A stretch of 35,656 nt of DNA. Origin: Burkholderiaceae bacterium (lineage in GTDB: Bacteria; Pseudomonadota; Gammaproteobacteria; Burkholderiales; Burkholderiaceae_C). Position 1 is the first letter of the stretch, and every line of letters starts with the position of its first letter. The notes under the pieces were generated by a model that worked only from the letters and a program-made list of their open reading frames with translations, made no database searches and was not told where the DNA came from. The position numbers and the translations under genes are program-made. The stretch spans positions 1-35,656 of the forward strand of contig JAIESZ010000354.1 of assembly GCA_019745615.1 (NCBI GenBank), read 5' to 3'. Shown piece by piece: positions 1-8,654 of the stretch.

Positions 1-518
1 CGGCGGTACAGTTGCGGCAGCGCCAAAAAGGCGCTGGCTTGGCTGGGTGCAGGGGTGAGTGACAGCTCTTGTGCCAGCGGCGTTGCCGTGTCGCGCACCC
101 GGTTGAGGGCGATGAGAATTTGCAGCGCATAGCGGTTGGCCTCGCGCGATTGCGGCCAAGCCTGTTGCCAAGCCCGTGCTGCGGCCAGTGCCGATTCTCC
201 TGAGCGCGCCTGCAAGGCAATGTCGGTGGCGCGTTGGTAGAGTGGCTCGTCGTGGCGGCTGCGTGCGGCCTCTAGCATCAGGGCAAAGCCGGTGGCGGGG
301 TCGCCGGTGCGGGTGGCTATTTCACCAAGCAAGATTTCATAAAAAATTTCGGCGTTCAGGGCCGCATTGAGTGCCGAGGCTCGCGCTTCTTCTTGCGCCA
401 AACGGCGTTGATTTTTTGCCGCATGGGCCGATGGGGCGGATGCCGTTGCCGCCACCGCCGCATTGACAGTAAGGGCAGCGGTAAGAGTGCAGAGCAAAAA
501 ACGACGAATGGAGGCCAT
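1..518 (-). CDS. Exported TPR-type (tetratricopeptide-like) protein, 3' end cut by window edge
   Basis: This minus-strand gene is open from its ATG at 516-518 to the window edge, giving about 172 visible residues with no stop. The N-terminus (MASIRRFLLCTLTAALTV..., ending near Ala-Val-Ala at about residue 23) looks like a Sec signal peptide, so the protein is probably periplasmic or outer-membrane associated. The rest is Ala/Leu/Arg-rich and helical, with phrases such as EIFYEILLGEIATRTGDP and AARAWQQAWPQSREA that resemble TPR helices. In many betaproteobacteria a TPR protein is divergent from mutM and is followed by lolB, which agrees with this layout, but lolB would lie outside the window. 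Only 48 bases separate its start from that of mutM, so the two probably share a divergent promoter region. The TPR assignment rests on helical character and context, not on a scored repeat; the exact role is unknown. Confidence 0.7.
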   Translation of the reverse strand, partial: MASIRRFLLCTLTAALTVNAAVAATASAPSAHAAKNQRRLAQEEARASALNAALNAEIFYEILLGEIATRTGDPATGFALMLEAARSRHDEPLYQRATDIALQARSGESALAAARAWQQAWPQSREANRYALQILIALNRVRDTATPLAQELSLTPAPSQASAFLALPQLYR

Positions 519-566
519 AGACCATAATAATCCATGCTTCGATACATCCAGCCAAAGTGGTGAAAC

Positions 567-1382
567 ATGCCTGAATTGCCCGAAGTAGAAGTCACGCGCC
601 GCAGTTTTGCGCAGTCTATTGCGGGGGCCAAAATTTTGGCCGCCTTGCCGGGCAAGCCTTTGCGCTGGCCGTTGGGTTGTGCGCCCACAGATTTGGTCGG
701 GCGGGTGGTGCAAGGGGTGCGTCGGCGTGGCAAGTATTTGCTGCTCGATTTGGAGCCGGGCCTGTTGCTGCTGCACTTAGGCATGTCGGGCAGCTTGCGT
801 TTTGCCCCCACCTTGCCCGCCCCCGGCCCCCATGACCATTTTGATTTGCACACCACGCAGGGCATTTTGCGCTTGAATGACCCACGCCGTTTTGGTGCTG
901 TGGTTTATGCCAGTGCCGAGCACGATGCGGTAGCGCAAAAGCTGTTGGGCCATTTGGGTATGGAGCCTTTGTCTGATGCCTTTGAGCTGGCAGCATTTGA
1001 GCGTGGCTTGCAGGCCAGCCGCTCTAGTATTAAGCAGTTGCTGCTGGCTGGGCGTTTGGTGGTGGGTGTGGGCAATATCTATGCCTGCGAGGCGCTGTTT
1101 CTGGCTGGTATTTTGCCGACCGTGCTTGCCCGTGATTTGCTGCCCGTGCAGGTGCTGCGGCTGCATGGGGCGATTCGGCAGGTGTTGGCACAGGCGGTCG
1201 ATAGCGGTGGCAGCACCTTGCGCAATTTTTCCAGTGCCAATGGCCAGAGTGGTCATTTTCAGCAGCAAGTCCATGTTTATGGCCGGGAGGGCCAGCCCTG
1301 TCATACTTGCGCTACGCCAGTGCGCATGGTGCGCCAGGCGCAGCGCAGCAGCTATTACTGCCCTGTCTGCCAACATGGTTGA
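567..1382 (+). CDS. mutM: Formamidopyrimidine-DNA glycosylase (8-oxoguanine glycosylase/AP lyase)
   Basis: This bifunctional base-excision repair enzyme removes 8-oxoguanine and formamidopyrimidines opposite C and cleaves the abasic strand by beta,delta-elimination. The 271-residue length is normal for the family. The protein starts [12 protein letters not shown]: after Met removal Pro is the Schiff-base nucleophile and Glu the acid. A conserved Lys lies in [14 protein letters not shown] (about residue 57), the H2TH region contains the [12 protein letters not shown] signature, and the C-terminal zinc finger is complete as [10 protein letters not shown]...YYCPVCQ (C-x2-C-x16-C-x2-C). All catalytic and zinc residues are present, so it should be active. 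It heads a plus-strand cluster with a dynamin-like GTPase and mutY, which places two arms of the GO (oxidised guanine) system side by side. Confidence 0.97.
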   Translation: MPELPEVEVTRRSFAQSIAGAKILAALPGKPLRWPLGCAPTDLVGRVVQGVRRRGKYLLLDLEPGLLLLHLGMSGSLRFAPTLPAPGPHDHFDLHTTQGILRLNDPRRFGAVVYASAEHDAVAQKLLGHLGMEPLSDAFELAAFERGLQASRSSIKQLLLAGRLVVGVGNIYACEALFLAGILPTVLARDLLPVQVLRLHGAIRQVLAQAVDSGGSTLRNFSSANGQSGHFQQQVHVYGREGQPCHTCATPVRMVRQAQRSSYYCPVCQHG

Positions 1383-1447
1383 TCGCCCCGGTTCTGTACA
1401 GTGTGAGCGCTGTGTCGGCATCCTAGGGTGGCGCGTATTTTGTTGCA

Positions 1448-3466
1448 GTGGGCTTTTTGAATTCCGGGAACAAAGTGGAATCTTCATTCAACGACCAGTT
1501 TGAGCAACATGGCCATTGGCGGCGTGCATTTGCCCAGCAGTTGAAGCAGTTGGCGCAATGGATGGACGCCCAAGAGCTGATGGATGCTGCGGTGCAGGAG
1601 CGCCTGCAAAGGCTAGAGGCGCAGGTGCGCTCAGACAAAATCATGGTGGCCTTTGTGGCCGAGTTCTCGCGTGGCAAGTCTGAGCTGATTAACGCGATCT
1701 TTTTTGCCAACTATGGCCGACGCATCATGCCCGCCAGTCCGGGGCGTACCACCATGTGCCCGACCGAGCTGGGCTACGACAGCGCAGAGCCACCCACCTT
1801 GCGCCTGTTGCCCATTGAGACCCGGCTGCAAGCGCCCAGCCTGAGCGAGTGGCGTTTGCGCCGCGACACTTGGGTGACGCTGCCCTTGGACATTCACCAT
1901 GCTGCTGAGATCGCTGCGGCCATCGAAAAGGTGGCCCAAGTGCGCAAGGTGAGCTTGGACGAGGCGCGCGCGCTGGGTTTTTGGCACGACGAATTGCCTG
2001 AAGACAACCCCGCCCCCGATGCCCACGGCCAAGTAGAGGTGCCGATGTGGCGTCATGCCATCATCAACATGCCGCACCCGTTGCTCAAAGATGGGCTGGT
2101 CATTTTGGATACCCCCGGTCTCAATGCGGTGGGGGCCGAGCCAGAACTGACGGTCAACTTGATTCCGCAGGCCCATGCCGTGGTGTTTATTTTGGGGGCC
2201 GATACCGGCGTGACGCGCTCAGATTTGGCGATTTGGCGTGAGCATTTGGCCGCCCCCCAAGGCAGCAACGATGCGCGGCTGGTGGTACTCAACAAGATTG
2301 ATACCTTGTGGGATGCGCTCAGTACCCCTGAACTGGTACGCACGCAATTGCAGCGTCAGTGCGCCACCTCAGCCCAGTTGTTGGGGGTGACTACCGCTCA
2401 GGTGCTGCCGGTCTCGGCGCAAAAAGGCTTGCTCGCCAAAATCACCAGCGACGATGCCCTGTTGCAGGCCAGTGGCTTGCCGAGGTTAGAGGCCGCACTG
2501 GCGCATGGCATCATGGGCCAGCGCCAAGCCATTTTGCGTGCTGCCGTGGCGGCAGGGGTCTCTAGCCTGAATGTCGAGATGACCCGTGTGTTTAACATCC
2601 GCCGCCGCGATTTGGACGATCAGATGTTAGAGCTGCGCAGCTTGCGTGGCAAAAATGCCTCGGTGATTGAGTCCATGCGCAGCCGCATCGAGCAAGAGCA
2701 AACAGAATTTAACTGCAGCGCCGCCAAAATACAGGCGGTGCGCACCGTGCACCTTAAATTGTTGCAGGATGTGTTTCTGCAACTGGGGGCCAAGGCACTC
2801 AAAGAGCAGATGCGCGCTTTGGTCGAGGCTTTGCAGCAAAAGGGCCTGAAATTGGGGGTGCGCAAGGAATACGCTGAAACTTTTGAGCACCTAGGGGCCA
2901 CGCTGGATGCGGCCCAAGCCTCGGCCACCGAGATTCAGGCCATGTTGGGGGGTACCTTCAATCAGCTCAATGCCGAATTTGGCTTTTCATTGCAGGTACC
3001 AGTACCACCGCGCATGGAGCAGTTTTCTGCGGATTTGGCACGTATTCAAGAGAGCCACTTACAGTATCTGAGCTTGGGCAATGCCCTGAAGCTGGCCAAC
3101 CCCGATTTTGCCGAGCGCCTAGGCCGAGCGCTGTTCATGCGCGTGCGCGCGGTGTTGGAGTCGGCGGCCAATGATTTGGAGTTGTGGAGCAAAACCGCCA
3201 CGGCGCAATTGGATGCCCAATTGCGCGAGCGTCGGCGCAGTTTTACCCGCCGTATTGAGGCGGTAGACCGCATCCAATCGGCGGCCAGTGGGTTGGTCGA
3301 GCGCATTGCCGAAATTGAGGAGAGCGAGGCTACGTTGTCCCGTCTGGAGCAACGCCTACAAGCCCATACCCAACAGTTGCTGGCTTTGTCGGCGGGGGCG
3401 TCTACCGTGCCACGGGTGTTGCCAGCGTCGGCCCCTGAGGTGGCGGCGGTGGTCGCTGGCGCATGA
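1448..3466 (+). CDS. Bacterial dynamin-like GTPase (dynamin family protein)
   Basis: A large GTPase of up to 672 residues. GTPase motifs run in order: G1 AEFSRGKSELIN (about 71-82), G2 Thr in PGRTTMCPTEL (about 97-106), G3 LVILDTPGLNA (DTPG near 220) and G4 LNKID (near 281). The second half is helical and charged (LRSLRGKNASVIESMRSRI, then RRSFTRRIEAVDRI), as expected for the stalk or coiled coil of bacterial dynamin-like proteins that act on membranes. The first Gly of the usual GxxxxGKS P-loop is Ala here. The start is uncertain: GTG at 1448 has no clear ribosome site, while an in-frame GTG at 1475 is preceded by GGGAA and would remove nine residues. Its stop overlaps mutY by ATGA, so the two are translationally coupled. 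The target membrane or partner cannot be read from sequence. Confidence 0.9.
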   Translation: MGFLNSGNKVESSFNDQFEQHGHWRRAFAQQLKQLAQWMDAQELMDAAVQERLQRLEAQVRSDKIMVAFVAEFSRGKSELINAIFFANYGRRIMPASPGRTTMCPTELGYDSAEPPTLRLLPIETRLQAPSLSEWRLRRDTWVTLPLDIHHAAEIAAAIEKVAQVRKVSLDEARALGFWHDELPEDNPAPDAHGQVEVPMWRHAIINMPHPLLKDGLVILDTPGLNAVGAEPELTVNLIPQAHAVVFILGADTGVTRSDLAIWREHLAAPQGSNDARLVVLNKIDTLWDALSTPELVRTQLQRQCATSAQLLGVTTAQVLPVSAQKGLLAKITSDDALLQASGLPRLEAALAHGIMGQRQAILRAAVAAGVSSLNVEMTRVFNIRRRDLDDQMLELRSLRGKNASVIESMRSRIEQEQTEFNCSAAKIQAVRTVHLKLLQDVFLQLGAKALKEQMRALVEALQQKGLKLGVRKEYAETFEHLGATLDAAQASATEIQAMLGGTFNQLNAEFGFSLQVPVPPRMEQFSADLARIQESHLQYLSLGNALKLANPDFAERLGRALFMRVRAVLESAANDLELWSKTATAQLDAQLRERRRSFTRRIEAVDRIQSAASGLVERIAEIEESEATLSRLEQRLQAHTQQLLALSAGASTVPRVLPASAPEVAAVVAGA

Positions 3467-4497
3467 GTGTCTTGGCCGATACGGTGGTGGCTTGGCAGGC
3501 CGAGCATGGCCGCCACCACTTGCCTTGGCAGCAAACGCGCGACCCGTACCGGGTTTGGCTGTCCGAAATCATGCTGCAACAGACCCAAGTGAGCACGGTG
3601 CTGGACTATTACGCCCGTTTTTTGGTGCGTTTCCCAGACGTGGCGGCCTTGGCCGCCGCATCGCAAGACGAGGTGCTGGCGCTGTGGAGTGGCCTAGGCT
3701 ACTACAGCCGAGCGCGCAATCTGCACCGCTGCGCCCAAGTGGTGGTGCAGCAGCACGGGGGGCAGTTTCCGCCCACCGCCGCCCAGTTGGCGCAGTTGCC
3801 AGGCATAGGCCGCTCTACCGCCGGGGCGATTGCCTCTTTTTGCTTTGCCGAGCGCGTACCCATTTTGGATGCCAATGTGCGCCGGGTGCTGACCCGTGTG
3901 TTGGCTTTTGGTGCCGATTTGGCTGTGGCAGCCCATGAGCGCCAGCTGTGGGATGCTGCGCAGGCCCTTTTGCCTGAGCACAACCTAGCAGTGACCATGC
4001 CCGGCTATACCCAAGGCCTGATGGACTTGGGCGCTACGATTTGTTCGGTGCGCAAGCCTAGTTGCCTGTTGTGCCCCTTGAGCGGGCAGTGCGCAGCGCT
4101 AGCCCAAGGCGAGCCTGAACGCTACCCAGTCAAAACACGCAAGTTGCAGCGGCAGGCGCAGTCGTGGTGGCTGTTGTGGTTGCAAGATGCCCAAGGGCGG
4201 GTCTATTTGCAGCGGCGGCCTGCATCGGGTATTTGGGCTGGTCTGTACTGCTTGCCGGTGCAGGATTCGGCGCAAGCGCTGGCCCAGCACCCTGCCTTGG
4301 TAGATGCCAGCGGGGTCGAGCATTTGCCCGCCTTTCTGCATGTGCTCACGCACCGAGATTTGCATTTGCACCCGGTGCGTGCGCACATAGAGGTGCCTGA
4401 CGTGGTAGACCACGAGGGCGGCGGCTGGTTTGCGCCAGCGCAATGGCCCGATATGGGCCTGCCCGCCCCCATCCGTAAATTATTGTTGGCCGGGTGA
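3463..4497 (+). CDS. mutY: Adenine DNA glycosylase
   Basis: This monofunctional glycosylase removes adenine mispaired with 8-oxoguanine and complements MutM. The 344-residue protein shows the catalytic Glu in SEIMLQQTQVSTV (about residue 30), the helix-hairpin-helix LPGIGRSTAGAIASF followed by the catalytic Asp in ILDANVRRVLTRV, and the [4Fe-4S] loop CSVRKPSCLLCPLSGQC (C-x6-C-x2-C-x5-C). The C-terminal third is the MutT/Nudix-like domain that reads 8-oxoG, with WWLLWLQDAQGRVYLQRRP near its start and a ...FLHVLTHRDLHLHP strand. No key residue is missing. The ATG overlaps the stop of the upstream GTPase gene (ATGA), so its expression probably depends on translation of that gene. Confidence 0.97.
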   Translation: MSVLADTVVAWQAEHGRHHLPWQQTRDPYRVWLSEIMLQQTQVSTVLDYYARFLVRFPDVAALAAASQDEVLALWSGLGYYSRARNLHRCAQVVVQQHGGQFPPTAAQLAQLPGIGRSTAGAIASFCFAERVPILDANVRRVLTRVLAFGADLAVAAHERQLWDAAQALLPEHNLAVTMPGYTQGLMDLGATICSVRKPSCLLCPLSGQCAALAQGEPERYPVKTRKLQRQAQSWWLLWLQDAQGRVYLQRRPASGIWAGLYCLPVQDSAQALAQHPALVDASGVEHLPAFLHVLTHRDLHLHPVRAHIEVPDVVDHEGGGWFAPAQWPDMGLPAPIRKLLLAG

Positions 4498-4517
4498 GGG
4501 CACCGGATGGTTTGTTG

Positions 4518-5870
4518 ATGAAGATATTGTTTGTTCACCCGTATTTTCCGGGGCCGTTTGCGGCGCTTGCTGCTACTTTAGCCGCTGATGCTGCCCATAC
4601 CGTGCTGGCCTTGGTGGCGGCACAAGCCGAGCCACCCGCACCGTGGCAAGGGGTGACGCTGGTGGCTTGCCCACCCCCGCGTGCCAGCGTCGAGGGCCTG
4701 CACCCTTGGTTACAAGAGGCAGAGCGCCAAACTTTGCGTGGCGAGGCCGCCTGCCATGCCGCGTTGCAGCTGCAAGCGCAGGGATTTACGCCGGATGTGA
4801 TTGTGGCCCACCCCGGTTGGGGCGATAGCCTGTTCTTGAAAGAAGTCTGGCCCCAAGCCCGGCTGGGTTTGTATGCCGAGCTGTTCTACCAACCGGGCAG
4901 TATTGCCGCTGGTTTTGACCCAGAGTTTCCGGCCCCCGGCCCGTTGGCCGGTGCCCCCTTGCGCCTCAAAAATCTGCCCCATTGCTTGCACTGGCAAGAG
5001 GCCCAAGCCGCCATTAGCCCCACGCAATGGCAGGCCGATACCTTTCCGCCGGCCCTGCGCCAGCGCATCACAGTGGTTCGTGATGGCATTGACACGGCAG
5101 CTATTACCCCCCATCCAGACATCAGCATCACCCTCAACGACTGTTTGGTGTTGACGCGCGCGCACGAGGTCGTCACTTTTGCCAGCCGCACGCTAGAGCC
5201 TTGCCGGGGTTTTCATGTGTTGATGCGCAGCCTGCCACAATTGTTGCGCTTGCGGCCCCAAGCCCATGTGCTGATTGTCGGAGGCACCGAAGGCGGTTAT
5301 GGCCCTCGGCCTGACAGCGGCCAGAACTGGCGTGAGTTGCTGGTGCAGGAGTTGCAGCCGCAGATGGACGCAGCAGAGTGGGCGCGGGTGCATTTTGTGG
5401 GCCAAGTGCCCCACGCCAGCCTGATGGGTGTGTTGCAGTTGTCTAGCGTGCATATTTACCTCAGCTACCCTTTTGTGTTGGGGCGTAGCCTGCTCGAAGC
5501 GATGAGCGTGGGTTGTGCCGTGGTGGGCAGCAACACCGCCCCAGTGCGCGAGGTGTTGCAGCATGGCCAGACCGGCCTGCTGGTGGACTTTTTTGATGCC
5601 TCCACCTTAGCTACCACCGTCGCCGATTTGCTGGCTGATGCCCCCACACGCCAGCGCTTGGGGGCGCAAGCTAGGCAATGGGTGCAAGCGCATGGCGATG
5701 GGCAAACGGTGACGCTGCCCCAGCAACAGCAGTGGTTACAGGCATTGGCAGGAGCTGATGCCGTAGCGCAAAAGCCAGCGCCCCTGCCAGCACAGAGCAG
5801 CGCCCCAGAGATGGTGCAGCTGCGCCAGTCATTGGCCGAGGTGCGGGCTTTGCTGGACGAGGAGCTGTAG
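4518..5870 (+). CDS. Glycosyltransferase, GT4-like (group 1)
   Basis: A GT-B fold glycosyltransferase of about 450 residues. The ATG at 4518 gives MKILFVHPYFPGPFA, a typical N-terminal strand-loop of GT4 enzymes; an in-frame GTG at 4494 would add eight unlikely residues. The donor-binding C-terminal half is clear: LRPQAHVLIVGG, the HFVGQVPHASLMGVLQLSSV segment and LLEAMSVGCAVVGSNTAPV followed by REVLQHGQTGLLVDF. The first Glu of the usual E-x7-E motif is replaced by Phe (YPFVLGRSLLEAM), a variant I associate with one GT4 subgroup. The last 25 residues are a short charged helix. It probably adds a sugar to a surface polysaccharide or lipid, but no other polysaccharide genes are nearby, so the acceptor is unknown. 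It lies 20 bases after mutY and may be read through from it. Confidence 0.9.
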   Translation: MKILFVHPYFPGPFAALAATLAADAAHTVLALVAAQAEPPAPWQGVTLVACPPPRASVEGLHPWLQEAERQTLRGEAACHAALQLQAQGFTPDVIVAHPGWGDSLFLKEVWPQARLGLYAELFYQPGSIAAGFDPEFPAPGPLAGAPLRLKNLPHCLHWQEAQAAISPTQWQADTFPPALRQRITVVRDGIDTAAITPHPDISITLNDCLVLTRAHEVVTFASRTLEPCRGFHVLMRSLPQLLRLRPQAHVLIVGGTEGGYGPRPDSGQNWRELLVQELQPQMDAAEWARVHFVGQVPHASLMGVLQLSSVHIYLSYPFVLGRSLLEAMSVGCAVVGSNTAPVREVLQHGQTGLLVDFFDASTLATTVADLLADAPTRQRLGAQARQWVQAHGDGQTVTLPQQQQWLQALAGADAVAQKPAPLPAQSSAPEMVQLRQSLAEVRALLDEEL

Positions 5871-5881
5871 AAGGAGAGGGC

Positions 5882-6496
5882 TTATGCAGCGTTGCCGCGC
5901 ACCAACGCCAGATAGTCGCGCCGTGTTTCTGGCGAGACGCTGGACACCAGTTGTGCATAGGGCGTTTGGTGGCGTGCTTGCATCCGCGCCGATGCCATGG
6001 CGTGGGATTTACAAAACCAGTGGCAGGTGTGCTGCATTAAAAACAGTTCTGCTGACACGGTAAAGGCGCGGTCGCGCTCCGATTGGCCGGGCTGGCCTTG
6101 CACGGCACGGGTCAGGCCGCGCGCATGGATAGTGAGCGCCTTGCGCATATCAAAAGTGGCTTGGGGCCACCAGACATCGGCCAGCGGCAAAGGCAGGGCT
6201 AAGCGGCTGATGCGGGCGCTGGTGGCATCGACTTGGGCGAAGTCTGCGGCAAAACGGCCAAATTGCTCGCACAACTGGTTCTCGGTAGTGGTCAGCAGCT
6301 GCCAGATTTGCCCACGCCGCTCAGGGGTGCTCTCGCCCAAAGCACGCAGATAGCCTTCAGTGAGCGCTTCCATCAGCTTTTCGATCTGATAGGGATGCAA
6401 GTGCTGACCCAGCAGAACGATGCGCTTGCGTTGGTGCTGCCGGTTCAAGAAATAGACACCTGCGGTGAGCAGGATAGCCAAGGTGAAGATGTCCAT
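5882..6496 (-). CDS. Conserved-looking membrane-anchored protein of unknown function
   Basis: I do not recognise this 204-residue protein. Its N-terminus (MDIFTLAILLTAGVYFLN) is a single hydrophobic segment followed by RQHQRKR, a positive stretch expected to stay in the cytoplasm, so it is probably a one-pass inner-membrane protein with a cytoplasmic body. The body is amphipathic helix-like with few Gly or Cys (one Cys near 80, then CHWFC near 160) and no enzyme motif I can name. It starts 74 bases after the end of the chemotaxis receptor gene on the same strand and could be co-transcribed with it. It converges on the glycosyltransferase gene with an 11-base gap. Confidence 0.75.
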   Translation of the reverse strand: MDIFTLAILLTAGVYFLNRQHQRKRIVLLGQHLHPYQIEKLMEALTEGYLRALGESTPERRGQIWQLLTTTENQLCEQFGRFAADFAQVDATSARISRLALPLPLADVWWPQATFDMRKALTIHARGLTRAVQGQPGQSERDRAFTVSAELFLMQHTCHWFCKSHAMASARMQARHQTPYAQLVSSVSPETRRDYLALVRGNAA

Positions 6497-6570
6497 TACG
6501 GCAACAATAGGCAGAAGAAGGGGGCCAGAAAAAAGGTGGAGTGTAGCGGTGGCGTCACAAGAAATGGGTA

Positions 6571-8583
6571 CTAACTGAGCTGAAAATTGGCAATTTCAGC
6601 CATCAGTGCATCGGCTTGGGCTTTGAGTGCTTGGGCGGTGGTGGTGGTGTTTTGCACCATTGAAGCGTTGTTTTGCGTATCTTGGTCTAGTTGGTGAATG
6701 GCTTGGCCCGCTTGTTCTACCCCTGCCGCCTGCTCTTGGGCGCTGGTGGCAATTTCTGCCAGCAAGGTGCGGATGCGTTGGGCATTGGAGCGCAGCTCGT
6801 GCATGGTTTGGCCTGCATTTTCAGCTACCGCTGCGCCTTGGCTGGCTTGGGTGACGCTGGCGGTAATCAACTCCTTGATTTCTTTGGCGGCGTGGGCGCT
6901 GCGTTGCGCCAGAGCCCGCACTTCGGTAGCCACCACGGCAAAACCACGGCCTTGCTCTCCGGCTCTGGCCGCTTCTACAGCGGCGTTGAGCGCCAAAATG
7001 TTGGTCTGGAAGGCAATGCCATCGATGACGCTGATGATGTCGCTGATTTTGCTGGAGGCGGTATTGATGCCCGACATCACCGTGACCACCGAGGCCATGA
7101 CTTCACCGCCCCGCTCTGCTACGTCTGCATTAGTTTGGGCCACTTGGGCTGCCTGCCGTGCATGTTCTGCGGTGTAGTTGACGGTGGAGCCGATTTCTTC
7201 CATCACCGCAGCTTGTTCTTCTAGGCTGGCGGCTGCCGATTCGGTGCGGCTCGATAGCTCACTGCTGGCATGGGCAATATGCTCGGCGGCTGCATCCAGT
7301 TCGGTGGCAGAGTGGCGCACTTTGCGAATCAAGCTGTGCAATGCCTCATAGGCTTGGCGCAAATCCGTAATCAGCAGGGCTGGTTCATCTTTGCCCCACG
7401 GCATACTGGGGGGGCGGCGCAAATCGCCGGTGGCCATTTCTTGTAGGTGCTCGCGGATCAGGTTCAGCCCGCCCCGGGTGACCAGATAGAACGAGTAGAA
7501 CAGGTACATCGCCACCAGAATGAAAAGGGCCGCCACCATAAAGATGGAGTTGCGCGATTGCGTCAGTTCAGCTTCGCGCTCGGCCAGCAGGTGTTCCAGC
7601 GCAGGCAAGCCGGCTTCATACAGTGATAACAGAGCGGACAGGTTTTTTTCACCTAGATCGTAGACTTGTTCTGGGGTCAGTGCGTTGGCCAGCAGCTGTG
7701 CTGGGTTGGATACTTGATGGAGGTAGGCCTTGACCTGTTGTAACTGCTCTAGGTGCAGGCGCTCTTTCAACAAAGGCGATGCCTTGATGGCGCGGCCAAA
7801 GTAGCTTTCTAGGTCTTCGATGCCGCGCAGCGCGCCTGCATTCCAGATACGGTAGCGTTCTAACTGCTCAGGAGTGACCCCGCCTTTGGCTACACTGAAG
7901 GTGCTCCAGCCCCACAATTGGCCGATTTCTTCGGCGGTGCGTGGCATGGACAGCACTAGCGCATTGGTCAGATAAAAGCTGTCTAGCTCTGGGTCTAGGG
8001 TCAGGTTCGAGTTATCGGCCATGTCTTCCAGCAACGCAATACCTGCTTGTGTCAGATCGTTGAAAACCGTGCGCCCTTGTGCATCCACTCCACTGGGTTG
8101 TTGGGGGGCGTTGGCCCAGAATTTTTGCAGTGCCTTGACGCTGGGATTGAGGTTCAGCCCATCGTTGGACTCGCCGATATGTTCTACCAGTTCAGCCATG
8201 GCCTTTTCCATCTCTGCGCGGGCTGCGGTGTATTGGGTTGTTCGGTCTAGCCCGCCTAAGTTGGCCCGTGTGGCATTGCGCGCTTTCAGGATGCTGTGCA
8301 TCACCGGGGCATAGTGCTCCATCGTAGCGACACCGAGCCGCTCTTTGCGAGTGAATTCGATCAGGTCTTGTTTGGCGGAGAAACTGACCCAGCCCAAATA
8401 AACCAGTGGAATCAAAAACGCCAAGGAAATCCAGAGTGCCTTGGTACCAAAGTTGATATTGCGCATCCATTTGACGCCCAAGGCCCAGATGCCGTGGGGG
8501 TAAAAGATGCTGTCAGCTACCGGTGTGCTGGAGCGGTGTGCCGGGGGCGGAGAAGATGAGGGAGTAAGGCGGGGTGAGGGCAT
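6571..8583 (-). CDS. Methyl-accepting chemotaxis protein (transmembrane chemoreceptor)
   Basis: A 670-residue chemoreceptor. Domains in order: a Pro/Ser-rich N-terminal tail (1-40), TM1 at about 49-69 ([20 protein letters not shown]), a helical periplasmic ligand domain of about 270 residues, TM2 at about 343-366 ([20 protein letters not shown]), a HAMP domain, then the MCP signalling coiled coil. The hairpin tip [19 protein letters not shown] (about 545) that contacts CheA/CheW is intact, with [20 protein letters not shown] before it. No C-terminal CheR-binding pentapeptide is visible. Met40 (MRNINFGTK) is an alternative start that would remove the unusual tail. It lies 71 bases downstream of the ABC binding-protein gene on the same strand, suggesting, not proving, a link between the transported ligand and taxis. 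Confidence 0.95.
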   Translation of the reverse strand: MPSPRLTPSSSPPPAHRSSTPVADSIFYPHGIWALGVKWMRNINFGTKALWISLAFLIPLVYLGWVSFSAKQDLIEFTRKERLGVATMEHYAPVMHSILKARNATRANLGGLDRTTQYTAARAEMEKAMAELVEHIGESNDGLNLNPSVKALQKFWANAPQQPSGVDAQGRTVFNDLTQAGIALLEDMADNSNLTLDPELDSFYLTNALVLSMPRTAEEIGQLWGWSTFSVAKGGVTPEQLERYRIWNAGALRGIEDLESYFGRAIKASPLLKERLHLEQLQQVKAYLHQVSNPAQLLANALTPEQVYDLGEKNLSALLSLYEAGLPALEHLLAEREAELTQSRNSIFMVAALFILVAMYLFYSFYLVTRGGLNLIREHLQEMATGDLRRPPSMPWGKDEPALLITDLRQAYEALHSLIRKVRHSATELDAAAEHIAHASSELSSRTESAAASLEEQAAVMEEIGSTVNYTAEHARQAAQVAQTNADVAERGGEVMASVVTVMSGINTASSKISDIISVIDGIAFQTNILALNAAVEAARAGEQGRGFAVVATEVRALAQRSAHAAKEIKELITASVTQASQGAAVAENAGQTMHELRSNAQRIRTLLAEIATSAQEQAAGVEQAGQAIHQLDQDTQNNASMVQNTTTTAQALKAQADALMAEIANFQLS

Positions 8584-8654
8584 AGCAAGCGTTGACGCAG
8601 GGCCAACCAGTATCAGAGAGTAGGACAGAAGTGTGATGGCAAAGCGGTGGCAGG

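Noticed and set aside
356-865. Minus-strand open frame of 169 codons across the mutM start
   Set aside because: It lies antisense to mutM and to the exported protein start, and its sequence is Pro/Arg/Ser-rich without any motif; mutM explains the DNA.
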